NCBI GenBank assembly: GCA_003243195.1
Contig: QFQI01000014.1
Location: forward strand, 1-60,206
Direction: 5' to 3'
DNA from: Sphingomonas taxi
Lineage (GTDB): Bacteria; Pseudomonadota; Alphaproteobacteria; Sphingomonadales; Sphingomonadaceae
DNA length: 60,206 nucleotides
Both the position numbers and the translations under genes were made by a program. The number at the start of each line of letters is the position of its first letter. Within the stretch, counting starts at the first letter, position 1. Below, piece after piece: positions 37,352 through 46,294 of this stretch. The notes beneath the pieces were generated by a model. The model was not told the origin of the DNA. It saw only the letters and a list, made by a program, of their open reading frames with translations, and ran no database searches.

Positions 37352-37640
37352 AGCCGGGCTTCGCAACGCACCGGCGAGCGGCCGGCGCTGGCCGATGCGC
37401 GTGCCCATCGCTCGTCGGACCGGGCTTCGCGCTGACGTGAGGGACGCCCGGAGACGGGCGGCCGCGTCCCGGCACCGTCGATGACCCGCATGTGGCGCTC
37501 CTCCCACCATCATGACCGTCGGCTTCTCCGGCAGCGGCGACGTTGTGGCGAGATGTGGATGGAAAGCGGGGATTGAGGGAAATCCCGCATTTCCCGGTGC
37601 GTTGGGGATCCTGTCATCGCTAGCCGAAGGAGAACCGACG
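37352..37640. other. hchA leader region
   Basis: About 290 bp with no gene. Near its end two overlapping inverted repeats occur: 37566-37588 (GCGGGGATT / AATCCCGC, one bulge) and 37577-37595 (GGGAAAT / ATTTCCC, loop CCCGC). They cannot fold at the same time. The rest shows nothing recognisable. Confidence 0.45.
37577..37595. promoter_or_regulatory. Inverted repeat GGGAAAT-N5-ATTTCCC before hchA
   Basis: Perfect 7+7 bp inverted repeat 45 bp upstream of the hchA start, overlapping a second hairpin (37566-37588). Could be an operator for a stress regulator or an RNA switch between two stems. No regulator gene is adjacent. Confidence 0.4.
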
Positions 37641-38510
37641 ATGAGCATCTTCCCGCTGAGCAAGGATCCGCAGCCCGACGAGGCGGAGTATAACGCCTTC
37701 TTTCCGTCCAAATTCTCGCTGGCCCAGTTCACCAGTCCCAAGAGTGATCTGGAGGGCGCCGACTATCCGCAGCCCTACACCGGCACGCGCCGTATCCTGC
37801 TGGTCGGTACCGACGAGCGTTACGTGAAGCTGGAGAACGGCACGTTGTTCTCGACCGGCAACCACCCGGTCGAGACGTTGGTGCCGATGTACCATCTGCA
37901 CAAGGCCGGGTTCGAGTTCGACATCGCGACCGTGTCGGGCAATCCCGTCAAATTCGAGTTCTGGGCGATGCCGAACGAGGACGATGCCATCACCGGCTTG
38001 CATGAAGCGTATCTCGAAGCATTCCAGAAGCCATTGAAGCTCGCCGATGTGGTGGCGCGGCTCGGGCCGGACAGCGATTATGCCGCGGTGTTCATCCCCG
38101 GGGGCCACGGTCCGCTCGCGGGGCTGCCATTCAGCGACGAGGTGGGCGCCGTGCTGCGCTGGGCGCTGGACAACGAACGACACATCATCTCGATCTGCCA
38201 TGGTCCGGCCGCCCTGCTCGCCTGCACGCCCAAGGTGGATGGCGAGCCGTTCCCGTTCGCCGGCTACAGCATCACCGCCTTTCCCGATGCCGCCGACCGC
38301 CAGACGCCCGAGGTCGGTTACATGCCGGGGCAACTCACCTGGCATTTCGGCGAGAAGCTCAAGGCGCTGGGCGTCACCATCCTCAATACCGAGGTCGACA
38401 AGTCGACGCACCAGGACCGCAGGCTGCTGACCGGCTCCAGCCCGTTTGCGGCTAACAATCTCGGCAAGCTGGCGGCCGAGACTCTGCTGGCCGAGGTCGC
38501 GGTCGCCTGA
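37641..38510 (+). CDS. hchA: HchA/Hsp31-type glyoxalase III / protein deglycase (289 aa)
   Basis: DJ-1/PfpI-superfamily protein that converts methylglyoxal to lactate without glutathione and acts as chaperone/deglycase in known HchA. The ATG at 37641 has AAGGAGA seven bases upstream. The N-terminus (DPQPDEAEYNAFFPSKFSL) matches HchA, not the smaller YajL branch. The nucleophile is Cys186 in ISICHGPAALL; GGHGPLAGLPFSDEVG is the partner loop and HPVETLVPMYHL carries the acidic residue. Its place after alcohol/aldehyde oxidation genes fits carbonyl-stress defence. Forms its own unit after the terminator at 37325. Confidence 0.93.
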   Translation: MSIFPLSKDPQPDEAEYNAFFPSKFSLAQFTSPKSDLEGADYPQPYTGTRRILLVGTDERYVKLENGTLFSTGNHPVETLVPMYHLHKAGFEFDIATVSGNPVKFEFWAMPNEDDAITGLHEAYLEAFQKPLKLADVVARLGPDSDYAAVFIPGGHGPLAGLPFSDEVGAVLRWALDNERHIISICHGPAALLACTPKVDGEPFPFAGYSITAFPDAADRQTPEVGYMPGQLTWHFGEKLKALGVTILNTEVDKSTHQDRRLLTGSSPFAANNLGKLAAETLLAEVAVA

Positions 38511-38512
38511 CG

Positions 38513-38731
38513 GTGAGCGCGGCGGCACGCACCGGCGCCGCCGCGGCGGTCGCCGCGATCGAGCGGAGCGCCGATGAGGACGCGTTCCACGATACGGTTC
38601 GCGCCTTTGCCGCCCCGCTCGGCTGTGACCGCTTCGTCACCTACACCGCCTCGCCGCCGGGCGGCGGGGCGGTCACGCCCTACGAGTGCATCGCCATGTC
38701 CTGGACGTCAGGGCGAGACCGTTCCATCTGA
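38513..38731 (+). pseudogene. Fragment resembling the N-terminus of a LuxR-type signal-binding domain (72 aa)
   Basis: Reading frame from GTG 38513, two bases after the hchA stop. AIERSADEDAFHDTVRAFAAPLGCDRFVTYTA resembles, over two short stretches, the first part of autoinducer-binding LuxR proteins or a related GAF-like fold. The match fades after about residue 50 and no helix-turn-helix follows in any frame, so the gene is truncated if the call is right. A short unrelated gene is the alternative. Confidence 0.35.
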
Positions 38732-38753
38732 AGTGCGAACCACCAACTGGCAC

Positions 38754-39227
38754 CTAACCTCTTACTGCAACGTCAGTGCGACCTGCCAAGCGCTCGGCAA
38801 CAAGCGCTGTGACGACCGTCTGGATGACGTGAACCGCCCAGCGTTCGGTGGCCTTGCGCGTACCCGCTTCGAACTCACCTTCGGTGATGCCGAGCAGGGG
38901 CGCGATTCCCCCGATGTTCACGGCATAGAGCATGGTCCCGTAAGCGGCCGCGAGTATCGACACCGGGGCAGCAGGCGCCCGGCGCCGCAGGAGCGGCCAG
39001 CCCGCTGCGAATGCGGCGGACGCGCCAAGATGGTTGGCAAACTCGACCGCGCTGGTCCCGGCGTCGCCGATCACCGCCCGGCTTCCGGTCATGTCGTCGA
39101 TCCAGTCCACCGCATCGCGGTCGAGCGTCTTGCCAAGCACGCCGCTCTTGCGCCCCGCTGCCATCACCAGCGTGGTGACCACGCCCGCCACCAAGCCTCC
39201 CACGATCGCTGCCTTGTAGGGTTTCAT
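38754..39227 (-). CDS. Small membrane protein of unknown function, coupled to EthD-like gene (157 aa)
   Basis: The ATG at 39227 is preceded by GGAGAAGG and overlaps the upstream gene's stop (ATGA). Three or four hydrophobic segments are visible: about residues 7-24, 64-80, 88-108 and 132-148. There are many small residues (Gly/Ala) and a conserved-looking polar stretch DRDAVDWIDDMTGSRAVIG between the first two. It faintly resembles YagU/DUF1440-type inner-membrane proteins, but I do not recognise it securely. Translational coupling suggests it works with the EthD-like protein. Confidence 0.8.
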   Translation of the reverse strand: MKPYKAAIVGGLVAGVVTTLVMAAGRKSGVLGKTLDRDAVDWIDDMTGSRAVIGDAGTSAVEFANHLGASAAFAAGWPLLRRRAPAAPVSILAAAYGTMLYAVNIGGIAPLLGITEGEFEAGTRKATERWAVHVIQTVVTALVAERLAGRTDVAVRG

Positions 39228-40237
39228 CGACCTTCTCCATTCAGGTCAGTCGCAAGCTCCGGCAGCAAACGATTGATGACCGAATAATTGATCGCGGTCC
39301 ACCACTCCGATCCGCTGCCCGCCAGTGCGTTTTCAGACGTCTCGATCGTCGCATGGTCATCGCTGACCAGATAATCCTCGACATCGTTCATCGAGGAAAA
39401 GGCAAGGATAGAGACGGCGTCGATCCTGGAGCCTTCGGGATCATCCTGCGTGGAGCCGATATTGTGAAGCTGGGCATAGCGGCGTACGAACTCATGCGTC
39501 GCGGGCGCCTTCAGCACCACCGCGGCGTGTTCGTGGAGCAAACGCTGCTGGAACGCCTCACGCGATAGCTCGGGACGGCGCATGTGTATTTTCACCAGGC
39601 TGATCGGATCCCGGTGGCGAGCGGACGGGATCAGGATGAACTCACGCGTGATTTCACGCGTCACCATGCGAAAGGCGGTTTGTTCGTCGGCGATGATGCG
39701 CTTGGCGAACTTTTCCTGCCCAAGCACCCGCTCGATGTCGCGTTCCTCGGCGTAGGTGATATAGGCAAGGCCATCCCAGCGCGGACGGCCGAAGGCAGGG
39801 ACGCGGCGTTCGGGATCGCCTGGCAATCGGCCGCTCTCGTCCACCATCGCACGGTAAGGCGGTCGGAAGAAGCAGGACGGGCCGGATGCGACGCGGTGCA
39901 CCTGATCATAGCGCAGCACCCGGTCCGAGGAACTGCCCGGCTCGTCCCAGGCAAACTTCGGCCCATGCACCTTGCGCCAATACTCATCCCAATGCTCGAA
40001 GGAGAGGTTGGGATCAGGCTCGATCGCAAGGTCATGCGGGCGCTTGTCGGGGTTCTCAACCTCGTCGCCATGCCGGTCTCTGGACGAGCCTTCATCCTGG
40101 GGACGCGCCTCGCGGGGGGTGTCATCGACACGACTGACGAACGTGGGCGTGACGATCAGCGGCTTGGTGGTTGCGGTGAACGCATGACGGACAGGCGCGC
40201 GATGTTCATTGTCGGCACGGGCGAAGTCTGTGCTCAT
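39224..40237 (-). CDS. EthD-like domain protein, probable tandem repeat (337 aa)
   Basis: The ATG at 40237 has GAGAGGA upstream and starts MSTDFARADNEHRAP; residues 1-75 are charged and probably disordered. Then two ferredoxin-like EthD modules appear: the first from LSFEHWDEYWRKVHGPKF (near residue 79) and the second from LSREAFQQRLLHEHAAVVLK (near 225), which ends with DVEDYLVSDDHATIETSENAL. EthD proteins accompany ether and polyketide oxidation, but activity of this member is unknown. No signal peptide. It overlaps and is likely co-translated with the small membrane protein. Confidence 0.82.
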   Translation of the reverse strand: MSTDFARADNEHRAPVRHAFTATTKPLIVTPTFVSRVDDTPREARPQDEGSSRDRHGDEVENPDKRPHDLAIEPDPNLSFEHWDEYWRKVHGPKFAWDEPGSSSDRVLRYDQVHRVASGPSCFFRPPYRAMVDESGRLPGDPERRVPAFGRPRWDGLAYITYAEERDIERVLGQEKFAKRIIADEQTAFRMVTREITREFILIPSARHRDPISLVKIHMRRPELSREAFQQRLLHEHAAVVLKAPATHEFVRRYAQLHNIGSTQDDPEGSRIDAVSILAFSSMNDVEDYLVSDDHATIETSENALAGSGSEWWTAINYSVINRLLPELATDLNGEGR

Positions 40238-40475
40238 GGAGATCCTCTCGAGCGGCGGATAAGCCGGCGAACGCACGGCCGGTCGTGCAGGGCCCACACC
40301 CATGGCTGATCAGCGACGGCGGCCACCATTCCCTACAGGGTCGGCAGACAAGCCGATGGAGCAACGGCGACCGATTTCCCAAAGGAGCCACCGCAAGCCG
40401 CGCGCCGGCGACCGACGCGTGTTGAAATGAGTCCCGACGCGCGCATCCCGAACTGCGATCATGGCGTAAGCCCGC

Positions 40476-42956
40476 TCATTGAAACGAAACGGTGGCGGAC
40501 AAGGTGACGGTGCGCGGTCGCGCGGCATAGACCTGTTGTTCGCCGAACGCGCTCGACTGGATGCGCGTGACAGCTCGCGCATCGAAGGTGTTGTCGATCC
40601 CCAGCCGCACTGACCAAGGCCGCGCCGTCCACTGCGCGTACAGGTCAACGGTCGCGCGCCGTGAAATGCGTTCGTAGTACGAACTGCTCTGGTTGAAGGT
40701 GGACTGGGTTGCCCCCGCGAAGGCGAGCGCCGCGCCGGCGACAGGCGATGATAAGGAACGCGACAGCCGCAGTTCAGCGCTCAGGGCGAGCGTCACTGAC
40801 GGTATGTTCGGCAGCCGGTCGCCGCGTTGACCGACGCCGTCGCTGGTCCCCAGCAACGTGTCCGCGGCAAGCCGGGCATCGACCCAGGTCAGCGCTGCAC
40901 TCACGCGTGCCGGCCCGACGACGCGGCTCGCCAGCGCCTCGATGCCGTTGATGTCGACGCTGGCCAGATTGGTGTTGTAGAGGAAGGCGCCGTTGACACT
41001 GTTGGCGGCGACGATCGTGTCGTCCCAGTCGATGTGAAACGCGGCCAGCTCGGCGCCGAGACGGTGCGACCGCACGCCGATTTCGTAGCTCCAGAGATGA
41101 TCGGCATGGTACACGCGCTCGGCCTCGGTCAGCTCCGGCGTGATATTGACGCCGCCGGGGCGGAAGCCTTCGGAGACGACCAGCCGCGCCAGGGTGTCTT
41201 CGCCGACGCGCCAGTTGAGCGCGGTCTTCAGGTTGCTGCCGCCCGCCGCCGTGCGATAGCGCGCGCCGGACGCGATGCCGCCCGTGCCGGTCAGCAGATT
41301 GGCCACCGGCACCGCCCCGTCACCCGCGCGCACATAACGGAACAGGCGCGCGCCCGCGACCGCGGTGAGCGCACTGGTGAGGTCGCGCTCGACCTCAGCG
41401 TAGACCGCCTGCTGATCGAGACTGGAGCCAAGCAGCCGCAGGCCGGTTATGTCGAACGGCCGCGTCGCGGCGCCGGTAACCGGGTCGGCACGCAACGTGA
41501 AACTCGCGGTCGTCTCCACACGATGCTCAGCGAACATACCCGCCGTCCAGCGCCATGGCCCCACGCCGCTGTTTGACACGCGCAGCTCCCCGCTGGTGCT
41601 GCGAAGCTGCATCGGCTGGTGCAGCAACGACGGCGACCGTGCGTCCACATAAGCGGTAAGCGCCGCGCGGTCGCACCCGATCCCGCCGGCCGCGGCGGTG
41701 ACCCGGATGCAGGCGCCGGCGTCGTCGCGCTGCCGCTGGATCACCGCGCTGAAGTCGAGCTCGCGCACGAACGTCCAGCGATAGTGCGACGCCGTGGCGG
41801 TCACGCGCAGGCTGGACGGCGACCATTGCAGCGTCGCCGACCCGAGCGACAGGGCCGACGTACTGCGTGGACGCGTGGCGGTGTTGGCACGGTCACGCCC
41901 GTCCTCCCCGCGCCACGCACCGGCATCATCGGCGCGCTGCCGCTGGGTGAGCGCGAGCAGGTCGAGGCGGAACGACGCCGTGGGCATCCAGGCGAGTGCG
42001 AGACGCTCGCTCTCGCGAGTCACCGCGTCGCCATCCCTGTAGCCCAGCAGCGCATTGTCGATGACCCCGCCGGTGCGTCGTCTCGCAATGACTCCGCGCA
42101 CGGCGAGCCGATCGGCGACCAGTGGGACGTTGAGCACCGCGCTCACCGCGCGGATTGGGGCTCCGCGCGCGGTGAGCCCGCCCTCTGCCGCCACTTCGCC
42201 CGTGGTTGCGGCGACGTCCGGACGGCGGAAGAGCGTGCGCAGCGTACCGCCCATCGACGATGCACCGTACAGCGTGCCCTGCGGCCCCTTCAAGAGCTCG
42301 ATCCGCTCGATGTCGACCAGATCGACGTCCGGGGCCATCGCCGCCGGATCGGCGCTGGTGCCACCGGGCGCGCTCACCGGCGTCTCACCGAGGTACACAC
42401 CCACCGTCCCCTCGCCCGTGCCGCTGACCCCACGAATCGCAAGCCGGCGCTGGAGCGGGCCGGTCGGGGTCAAGGCCAGTTCGGGCAGTACCTTGGCGAG
42501 GCTCTGCTGATCGGTGAGGCGCCGTGCCGCGATCGTCTCGGCGGATACCAGCACGAGGCTCGTATTGGTCTTGCTCAGCAGCGTCGGGCGGCGCAACGCG
42601 GTGACCACGACGTCCGGTCCCGTCGCGACCGCCGGCTCCGCCGCCGCGACCGGCACGACGACGAGCACGCCCGGGCCGACGCGCCGAAATCGCAGTCCGG
42701 TTCCGTCAAGCGCACGCTCCAGCGCGAGCGACAGCGGCATGCCGCGCGGGATAACCGGCGAGCGTCGCCCGCGCACCAGCGCCGGATCGAACAGGATCTG
42801 CTCGTCGCCTTCCGCCGTCAGCCGGGCGAGCGTCGCCTCCGTGCGGCCCGCGGGGATCGTCACCGGCACCCGCGCCGTGCCTTCCCCGCGTGCCGGCGCC
42901 ACGCACGTCACCGCAAGCACAGCGGCCAGCACCACCGCGAGCGTGTTGCCCCGCAC
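40476..42956 (-). CDS. FecA-type TonB-dependent receptor with N-terminal STN signalling domain (826 aa)
   Basis: Outer-membrane receptor that also signals to a cell-surface sigma system. GTG at 42956 is the suggested start (MRGNTLAVVLAAVLAVTCVAPARGE is then the signal peptide); GTG at 42980 or 42983 is possible. The STN domain follows (ATLARLTAEGDEQILFDP, VIPRGMPLSLALERAL, residues ~40-100), then TonB-box DVVVTAL, the plug (LAIRGVSGTGEG, IERIELLKGPQGTLYGASSMGG) and a barrel ending VTLSATVSFQ. It is divergent from a FecI sigma and FecR anti-sigma pair, the expected regulators. Ligand unknown; ferric complexes are usual. Confidence 0.92.
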   Translation of the reverse strand: MRGNTLAVVLAAVLAVTCVAPARGEGTARVPVTIPAGRTEATLARLTAEGDEQILFDPALVRGRRSPVIPRGMPLSLALERALDGTGLRFRRVGPGVLVVVPVAAAEPAVATGPDVVVTALRRPTLLSKTNTSLVLVSAETIAARRLTDQQSLAKVLPELALTPTGPLQRRLAIRGVSGTGEGTVGVYLGETPVSAPGGTSADPAAMAPDVDLVDIERIELLKGPQGTLYGASSMGGTLRTLFRRPDVAATTGEVAAEGGLTARGAPIRAVSAVLNVPLVADRLAVRGVIARRRTGGVIDNALLGYRDGDAVTRESERLALAWMPTASFRLDLLALTQRQRADDAGAWRGEDGRDRANTATRPRSTSALSLGSATLQWSPSSLRVTATASHYRWTFVRELDFSAVIQRQRDDAGACIRVTAAAGGIGCDRAALTAYVDARSPSLLHQPMQLRSTSGELRVSNSGVGPWRWTAGMFAEHRVETTASFTLRADPVTGAATRPFDITGLRLLGSSLDQQAVYAEVERDLTSALTAVAGARLFRYVRAGDGAVPVANLLTGTGGIASGARYRTAAGGSNLKTALNWRVGEDTLARLVVSEGFRPGGVNITPELTEAERVYHADHLWSYEIGVRSHRLGAELAAFHIDWDDTIVAANSVNGAFLYNTNLASVDINGIEALASRVVGPARVSAALTWVDARLAADTLLGTSDGVGQRGDRLPNIPSVTLALSAELRLSRSLSSPVAGAALAFAGATQSTFNQSSSYYERISRRATVDLYAQWTARPWSVRLGIDNTFDARAVTRIQSSAFGEQQVYAARPRTVTLSATVSFQ

Positions 42957-43151
42957 TTCACATGTCGCCCCCAACTTCACCACCTCCGCGCCTGCGGCGC
43001 TTGTGTCACCTCCCGTCCCCTGCTGACCGGCGTGCCGCTGCGTCCGCGCGGCATCTGCGTTCTTGACGGGCGGGTTACAACATGGTCCCTTCCGCACCAC
43101 AACAGGGGATGCACGACAGGCTTGGGGACGATCGTCAGGGGGCGAGGATCG
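42957..43151. promoter_or_regulatory. Divergent promoter region of receptor and sigma/anti-sigma operon
   Basis: 195 bp between the FecA-type receptor and the FecI-type sigma gene. A rightward TTGACG (43063-43068) could be a -35 element, but its -10 match is poor. The sigma-dependent receptor promoter should lie here on the leftward strand; no consensus can be asserted. Confidence 0.4.
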
Positions 43152-43667
43152 GTGCTGGGCGCTTATGCCAAACGAGCGGGTAATGCTGCGGCCGACGGAC
43201 TGGTCACGCCGTTGCTGCCGGCAGTACGCCGCTTCCTCATGAAGCGAGCAAGGCCGGAGGACGTCGACGACCTGATGCAGGACGTAGCGATGCGGATGCA
43301 CGTCCGGGAGGGCGACCGCGAGATCGCCAACATGGAAGGCTATGTCTTTCAGGTGGCGCAAAGCGTGCTGGCCGACCGCGCCCGCCGCGACAAGGTGCGA
43401 CATCGCGCGCAGCACGGTCCGCTCGAGGAAATCGACCATCCGGTTGAGGGCCGCTCGCCCGAGCGCGTCATGCTCGGCAAGGAAAGCTGGTCGCGGCTGA
43501 TCGCGGCGGTGAGCGACCTGCCGGATCGGACCCGTCAGGCATTCGTGCTTCACCGCTTCGAGGAGATGAGCTACGCGGCCATCGCCCGGCACATGGGGAT
43601 ATCGGTGAGCGCGGTGGAGAAGCATATCATGAAGGCGATCCGCGCTCTGGCGGCGGCGATCGATTGA
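43152..43667 (+). CDS. FecI-type ECF sigma factor (171 aa)
   Basis: Sigma-70 family extracytoplasmic-function factor. It starts with GTG at 43152 behind GCGAGGA. Region 2 includes RARPEDVDDLMQDVAMRMHV and NMEGYVFQVAQSVLADRARR; region 4 includes LPDRTRQAFVLHRFEEMSYAAIARHMGISVSAVEKHIMKAI, split in the usual helix-turn-helix way. Its stop overlaps the anti-sigma ATG (TGATG). With FecR and the STN receptor it forms a complete surface-signalling set. Confidence 0.94.
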   Translation: MLGAYAKRAGNAAADGLVTPLLPAVRRFLMKRARPEDVDDLMQDVAMRMHVREGDREIANMEGYVFQVAQSVLADRARRDKVRHRAQHGPLEEIDHPVEGRSPERVMLGKESWSRLIAAVSDLPDRTRQAFVLHRFEEMSYAAIARHMGISVSAVEKHIMKAIRALAAAID

Positions 43668-44650
43668 TGCCGCACCACGCCGGCAGCGATTCCGCAGCGG
43701 AGGCGGCCGCTCGATACGCGCGTCTGCGTTCAGGCGACGCGGGAGAGGATGAACACGCGGCGCTACGCCACTGGCGCGCGGAGAACCCGGCACATGACAC
43801 GGCATGGCGGCAGGTCGAGCGCGCCGACGCGGCTCTCGATGCGCTGCGCGACGATCCCGCGATCGCCGAACTGCGCGCCGCGGCGCTTCGCGCGCCACCG
43901 GCGCGGTCGCGGCGCTGGCTGCCGCTCGCAGCGGCCGCCGCGGTAAGCGGCACGATCGCGCTGGGCGCGACCGCGCTGCTGGTTGTGTCGCGCCCGGGAC
44001 CACGCGCCGCGACGCCCGCACCGGCGACCCGCCTCGCCACCGGCATCGGTGAGCTCAGGACGGTGCGGCTCGCCGACGGGACGCGGGTCACGCTCGACGC
44101 CGCCTCGACCGTGCTCGTCTACCCGCCAGACGGGACGCGGCGGGTCGAGCTCGTCGCGGGTCGCGCGCTGTTCGCGGTGGCGCGCGACCCGGCGCATGCG
44201 TTCGTCGTCACCAGCGGCGCGGGCACGGTGACCGCACTCGGCACCCATTTCGCGGTGGAATGCCGCCCTAAAGGCATCGTGGTCGCGCTCACCGAGGGCT
44301 CGGTGCGGGTTACCACACCGGCAGGCGCCCGCGTGCTCGCGCCGGGGCAAGTGCTGACCGCGCGTGAGGCGACGATCGCCGTCGCCGCAAAGGCCGCCGA
44401 GGCCGAAACCGGCTGGCAGCGCGGGCGGCTCACCTTCTCCGCGGTCCCGCTGGGCGAGGTGGCGGCGCAACTGAACCGTTACACCTCGCGCCGGCTCGTC
44501 ATCCGCAACGCCGCGCTGGCCGCGCATCCGTTCAGCGGCTCGCTGCGTACCAGCAACGGCACGTCGGCGCTGATCGCCGCTCTGGAAACCTATGGCGTGG
44601 CGCGGGTGAGCGCGCGCAATGCCGACATGATCGAACTGGCGCCGCGCTGA
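43667..44650 (+). CDS. FecR-type anti-sigma factor / transmembrane sensor (327 aa)
   Basis: Inner-membrane protein that holds or activates the ECF sigma factor. The ATG at 43667 overlaps the sigma stop. The cytoplasmic N-terminus has the FecR motif ALRHWRAENPAHDTAWRQVE (residues ~32-51). One membrane helix spans about residues 84-107. The periplasmic FecR domain (GELRTVRLADGTRVTLDAAS, VTALGTHFAV) is followed by a C-terminal STN-like module (LTFSAVPLGEVAAQLNRYTS, FSGSLRTSNGTSALIAALE) that would contact the receptor's own STN domain. Confidence 0.94.
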   Translation: MPHHAGSDSAAEAAARYARLRSGDAGEDEHAALRHWRAENPAHDTAWRQVERADAALDALRDDPAIAELRAAALRAPPARSRRWLPLAAAAAVSGTIALGATALLVVSRPGPRAATPAPATRLATGIGELRTVRLADGTRVTLDAASTVLVYPPDGTRRVELVAGRALFAVARDPAHAFVVTSGAGTVTALGTHFAVECRPKGIVVALTEGSVRVTTPAGARVLAPGQVLTAREATIAVAAKAAEAETGWQRGRLTFSAVPLGEVAAQLNRYTSRRLVIRNAALAAHPFSGSLRTSNGTSALIAALETYGVARVSARNADMIELAPR

Positions 44651-44729
44651 CGGATCGCGCCGCGCGCCTGGCGCACGGGGCGACGCCCGGACGTCGTTTG
44701 GAGATGCGCGACAGGCTGCATGTCGCGGC

Positions 44730-44777
44730 GGGGCCGGCCCGCTGCCCTTCCCTCGTGACGGGGAGCGGGCCGGCCCC
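44730..44777. terminator. Perfect 14-bp hairpin between convergent fecR-type and M20 genes
   Basis: GGGGCCGGCCCGCT (44730-44743) and AGCGGGCCGGCCCC (44764-44777) are exact complements around a 20-base loop that can itself pair (CCC/GGG). Placed between two converging genes, so a bidirectional terminator. No T-run. Confidence 0.75.
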
Positions 44778-44813
44778 GGACAATACGCGTTCAGCGCCGT
44801 TCCGGGCAGCCGC

Positions 44814-46277
44814 TCATTCCTCGGCGGTCTTGCGATAGTCGAGCGGCGGCTTGCGATCGCCCAGCATCGCCTTGTACTCGAACCCGGCCCCGCGCCGCTC
44901 GCCGAACTCCTTCTTCGCCGCCGCGATCGTGGCGGGGTTACGGAAGAGATCGGCCGCGGCGAGCGCGAGCGTCTTGGCCGCCAGCACCGCGCCCTTGACG
45001 CCGATGCTCGTTCCCGCCGCCGCGACGTTCTGCCAGCTGTGCCCCGCCGAGCCGGGGACGAACGTGGCGGTGGACAGACCCACGGTCGGCGTCACCCAGC
45101 TTACGTCGGACACGTCGGTCGAGCCACCGAGCGCGTCGTCGACGATCGTCGCCGGCTGGATCTGGCCGACACTCGAGAGCGGCGGCGCACCCGGCGCGAG
45201 CGTCGTCTGGATCTGCTGTGCGAAGGCGGCTTCCTCCGGCGTCCAGCTGATCGTCCCGGCGGCGCGCAGCGAGCGGTCCATCACCTTCATCAGCGCCGCG
45301 TTGGGCAGCAGCGAATAGACCCCGCCCGTCACCTCGACATCGACCTTCGTCTGCGTGCCGAGCGCGGCGCCGTCGGCGGCCTGCTTCACCCACGCCCACA
45401 CCGACTTCACCACCGCCGGGTCGACATGGCGGACGTAATAATAGACCTCCGCCTCGTCCGGCACCACATTGGGTGCCTTGCCGCCCTTGGTGATGACATA
45501 GTGGATGCGCGTCCGGTCGGGGATATGCTCGCGCATCAGGTTGACCATCGCGTCCATCGCCTCGACGCCGTCAAGCGCGGAGCGCCCCTTGTCAGGATTG
45601 CCGGCGGCATGCGCCGAGCGGCCATGAAAGCGGAACTTGCCGGAAATATTGGCCATCGACGGCCCCTGCGCCGCCGAGTTGGCGTTGCCGGGGTGCCAGT
45701 GGAGCACCGTGTCGACGTCGCGGAACAGGCCGTCGCGAACCATATAGACCTTGCCCGATCCGCCCTCCTCGGCGGGCGTGCCGTATACGCGCAACTCGCC
45801 CGCCACCTTGTTCCGGATCATCCATTCCTTCACCGCGATCGCGGCATAGCTGGACGCGGCGCCGAACAGATTATGCCCGCAACCATGCCCCGCGTCCCCG
45901 CCGAGCGGCGCGCGCGATGGCGATGCGGCCTGCGACAAACCGGGCAGCGCGTCATATTCCGCCAGCACGCCGATCACCGGACCGGCACCGTTCTTGAACG
46001 AGGCGACAAAGGCGGTCGGCTCGCCCGCGACGCCCGGCGTCACCGTGAACCCCGCCGCGGTGAGACGCTTCTGCAACAGCGCCGAGCTCTGCGTCTCCTG
46101 ATAGCCGACCTCGGCATATTTCCAGATCTGGAGCGCGGTATCGGACAGCGCCGGCGCGTCACGCGTGACGTTGGCGAGAATCTGTCCCTGGTCAGCGGCG
46201 CCGAGCGTCTGAGCGCCGGCGGCCCCGGCATTGTCGGCGAGCAGCGCGAGTGCGAACGCGATGGTCTTGGTCGTCAT
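44814..46277 (-). CDS. Secreted M20-family amidohydrolase/peptidase, AbgB-like (487 aa)
   Basis: Zinc hydrolase of the M20D group that removes acyl or amino-acid groups from amides. The ATG at 46277 has GGGGAGC upstream and starts a signal peptide (IAFALALLADNAGAAGAQT). Metal-site motifs: GHGCGHNLFGAAS, GTPAEEGGSGK and LHWHPGNANS; the dimerisation insert has FRFHGRSAHAAGNPD. AGHSWQNVAAAGTSIGVKGA holds the last ligand. AbgB cleaves p-aminobenzoyl-glutamate; this exported homologue next to a TonB receptor and other peptidases more likely trims imported peptides or acyl-amino acids. Confidence 0.92.
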   Translation of the reverse strand: MTTKTIAFALALLADNAGAAGAQTLGAADQGQILANVTRDAPALSDTALQIWKYAEVGYQETQSSALLQKRLTAAGFTVTPGVAGEPTAFVASFKNGAGPVIGVLAEYDALPGLSQAASPSRAPLGGDAGHGCGHNLFGAASSYAAIAVKEWMIRNKVAGELRVYGTPAEEGGSGKVYMVRDGLFRDVDTVLHWHPGNANSAAQGPSMANISGKFRFHGRSAHAAGNPDKGRSALDGVEAMDAMVNLMREHIPDRTRIHYVITKGGKAPNVVPDEAEVYYYVRHVDPAVVKSVWAWVKQAADGAALGTQTKVDVEVTGGVYSLLPNAALMKVMDRSLRAAGTISWTPEEAAFAQQIQTTLAPGAPPLSSVGQIQPATIVDDALGGSTDVSDVSWVTPTVGLSTATFVPGSAGHSWQNVAAAGTSIGVKGAVLAAKTLALAAADLFRNPATIAAAKKEFGERRGAGFEYKAMLGDRKPPLDYRKTAEE

Positions 46278-46294
46278 GGATAATGCTCCCCTGA

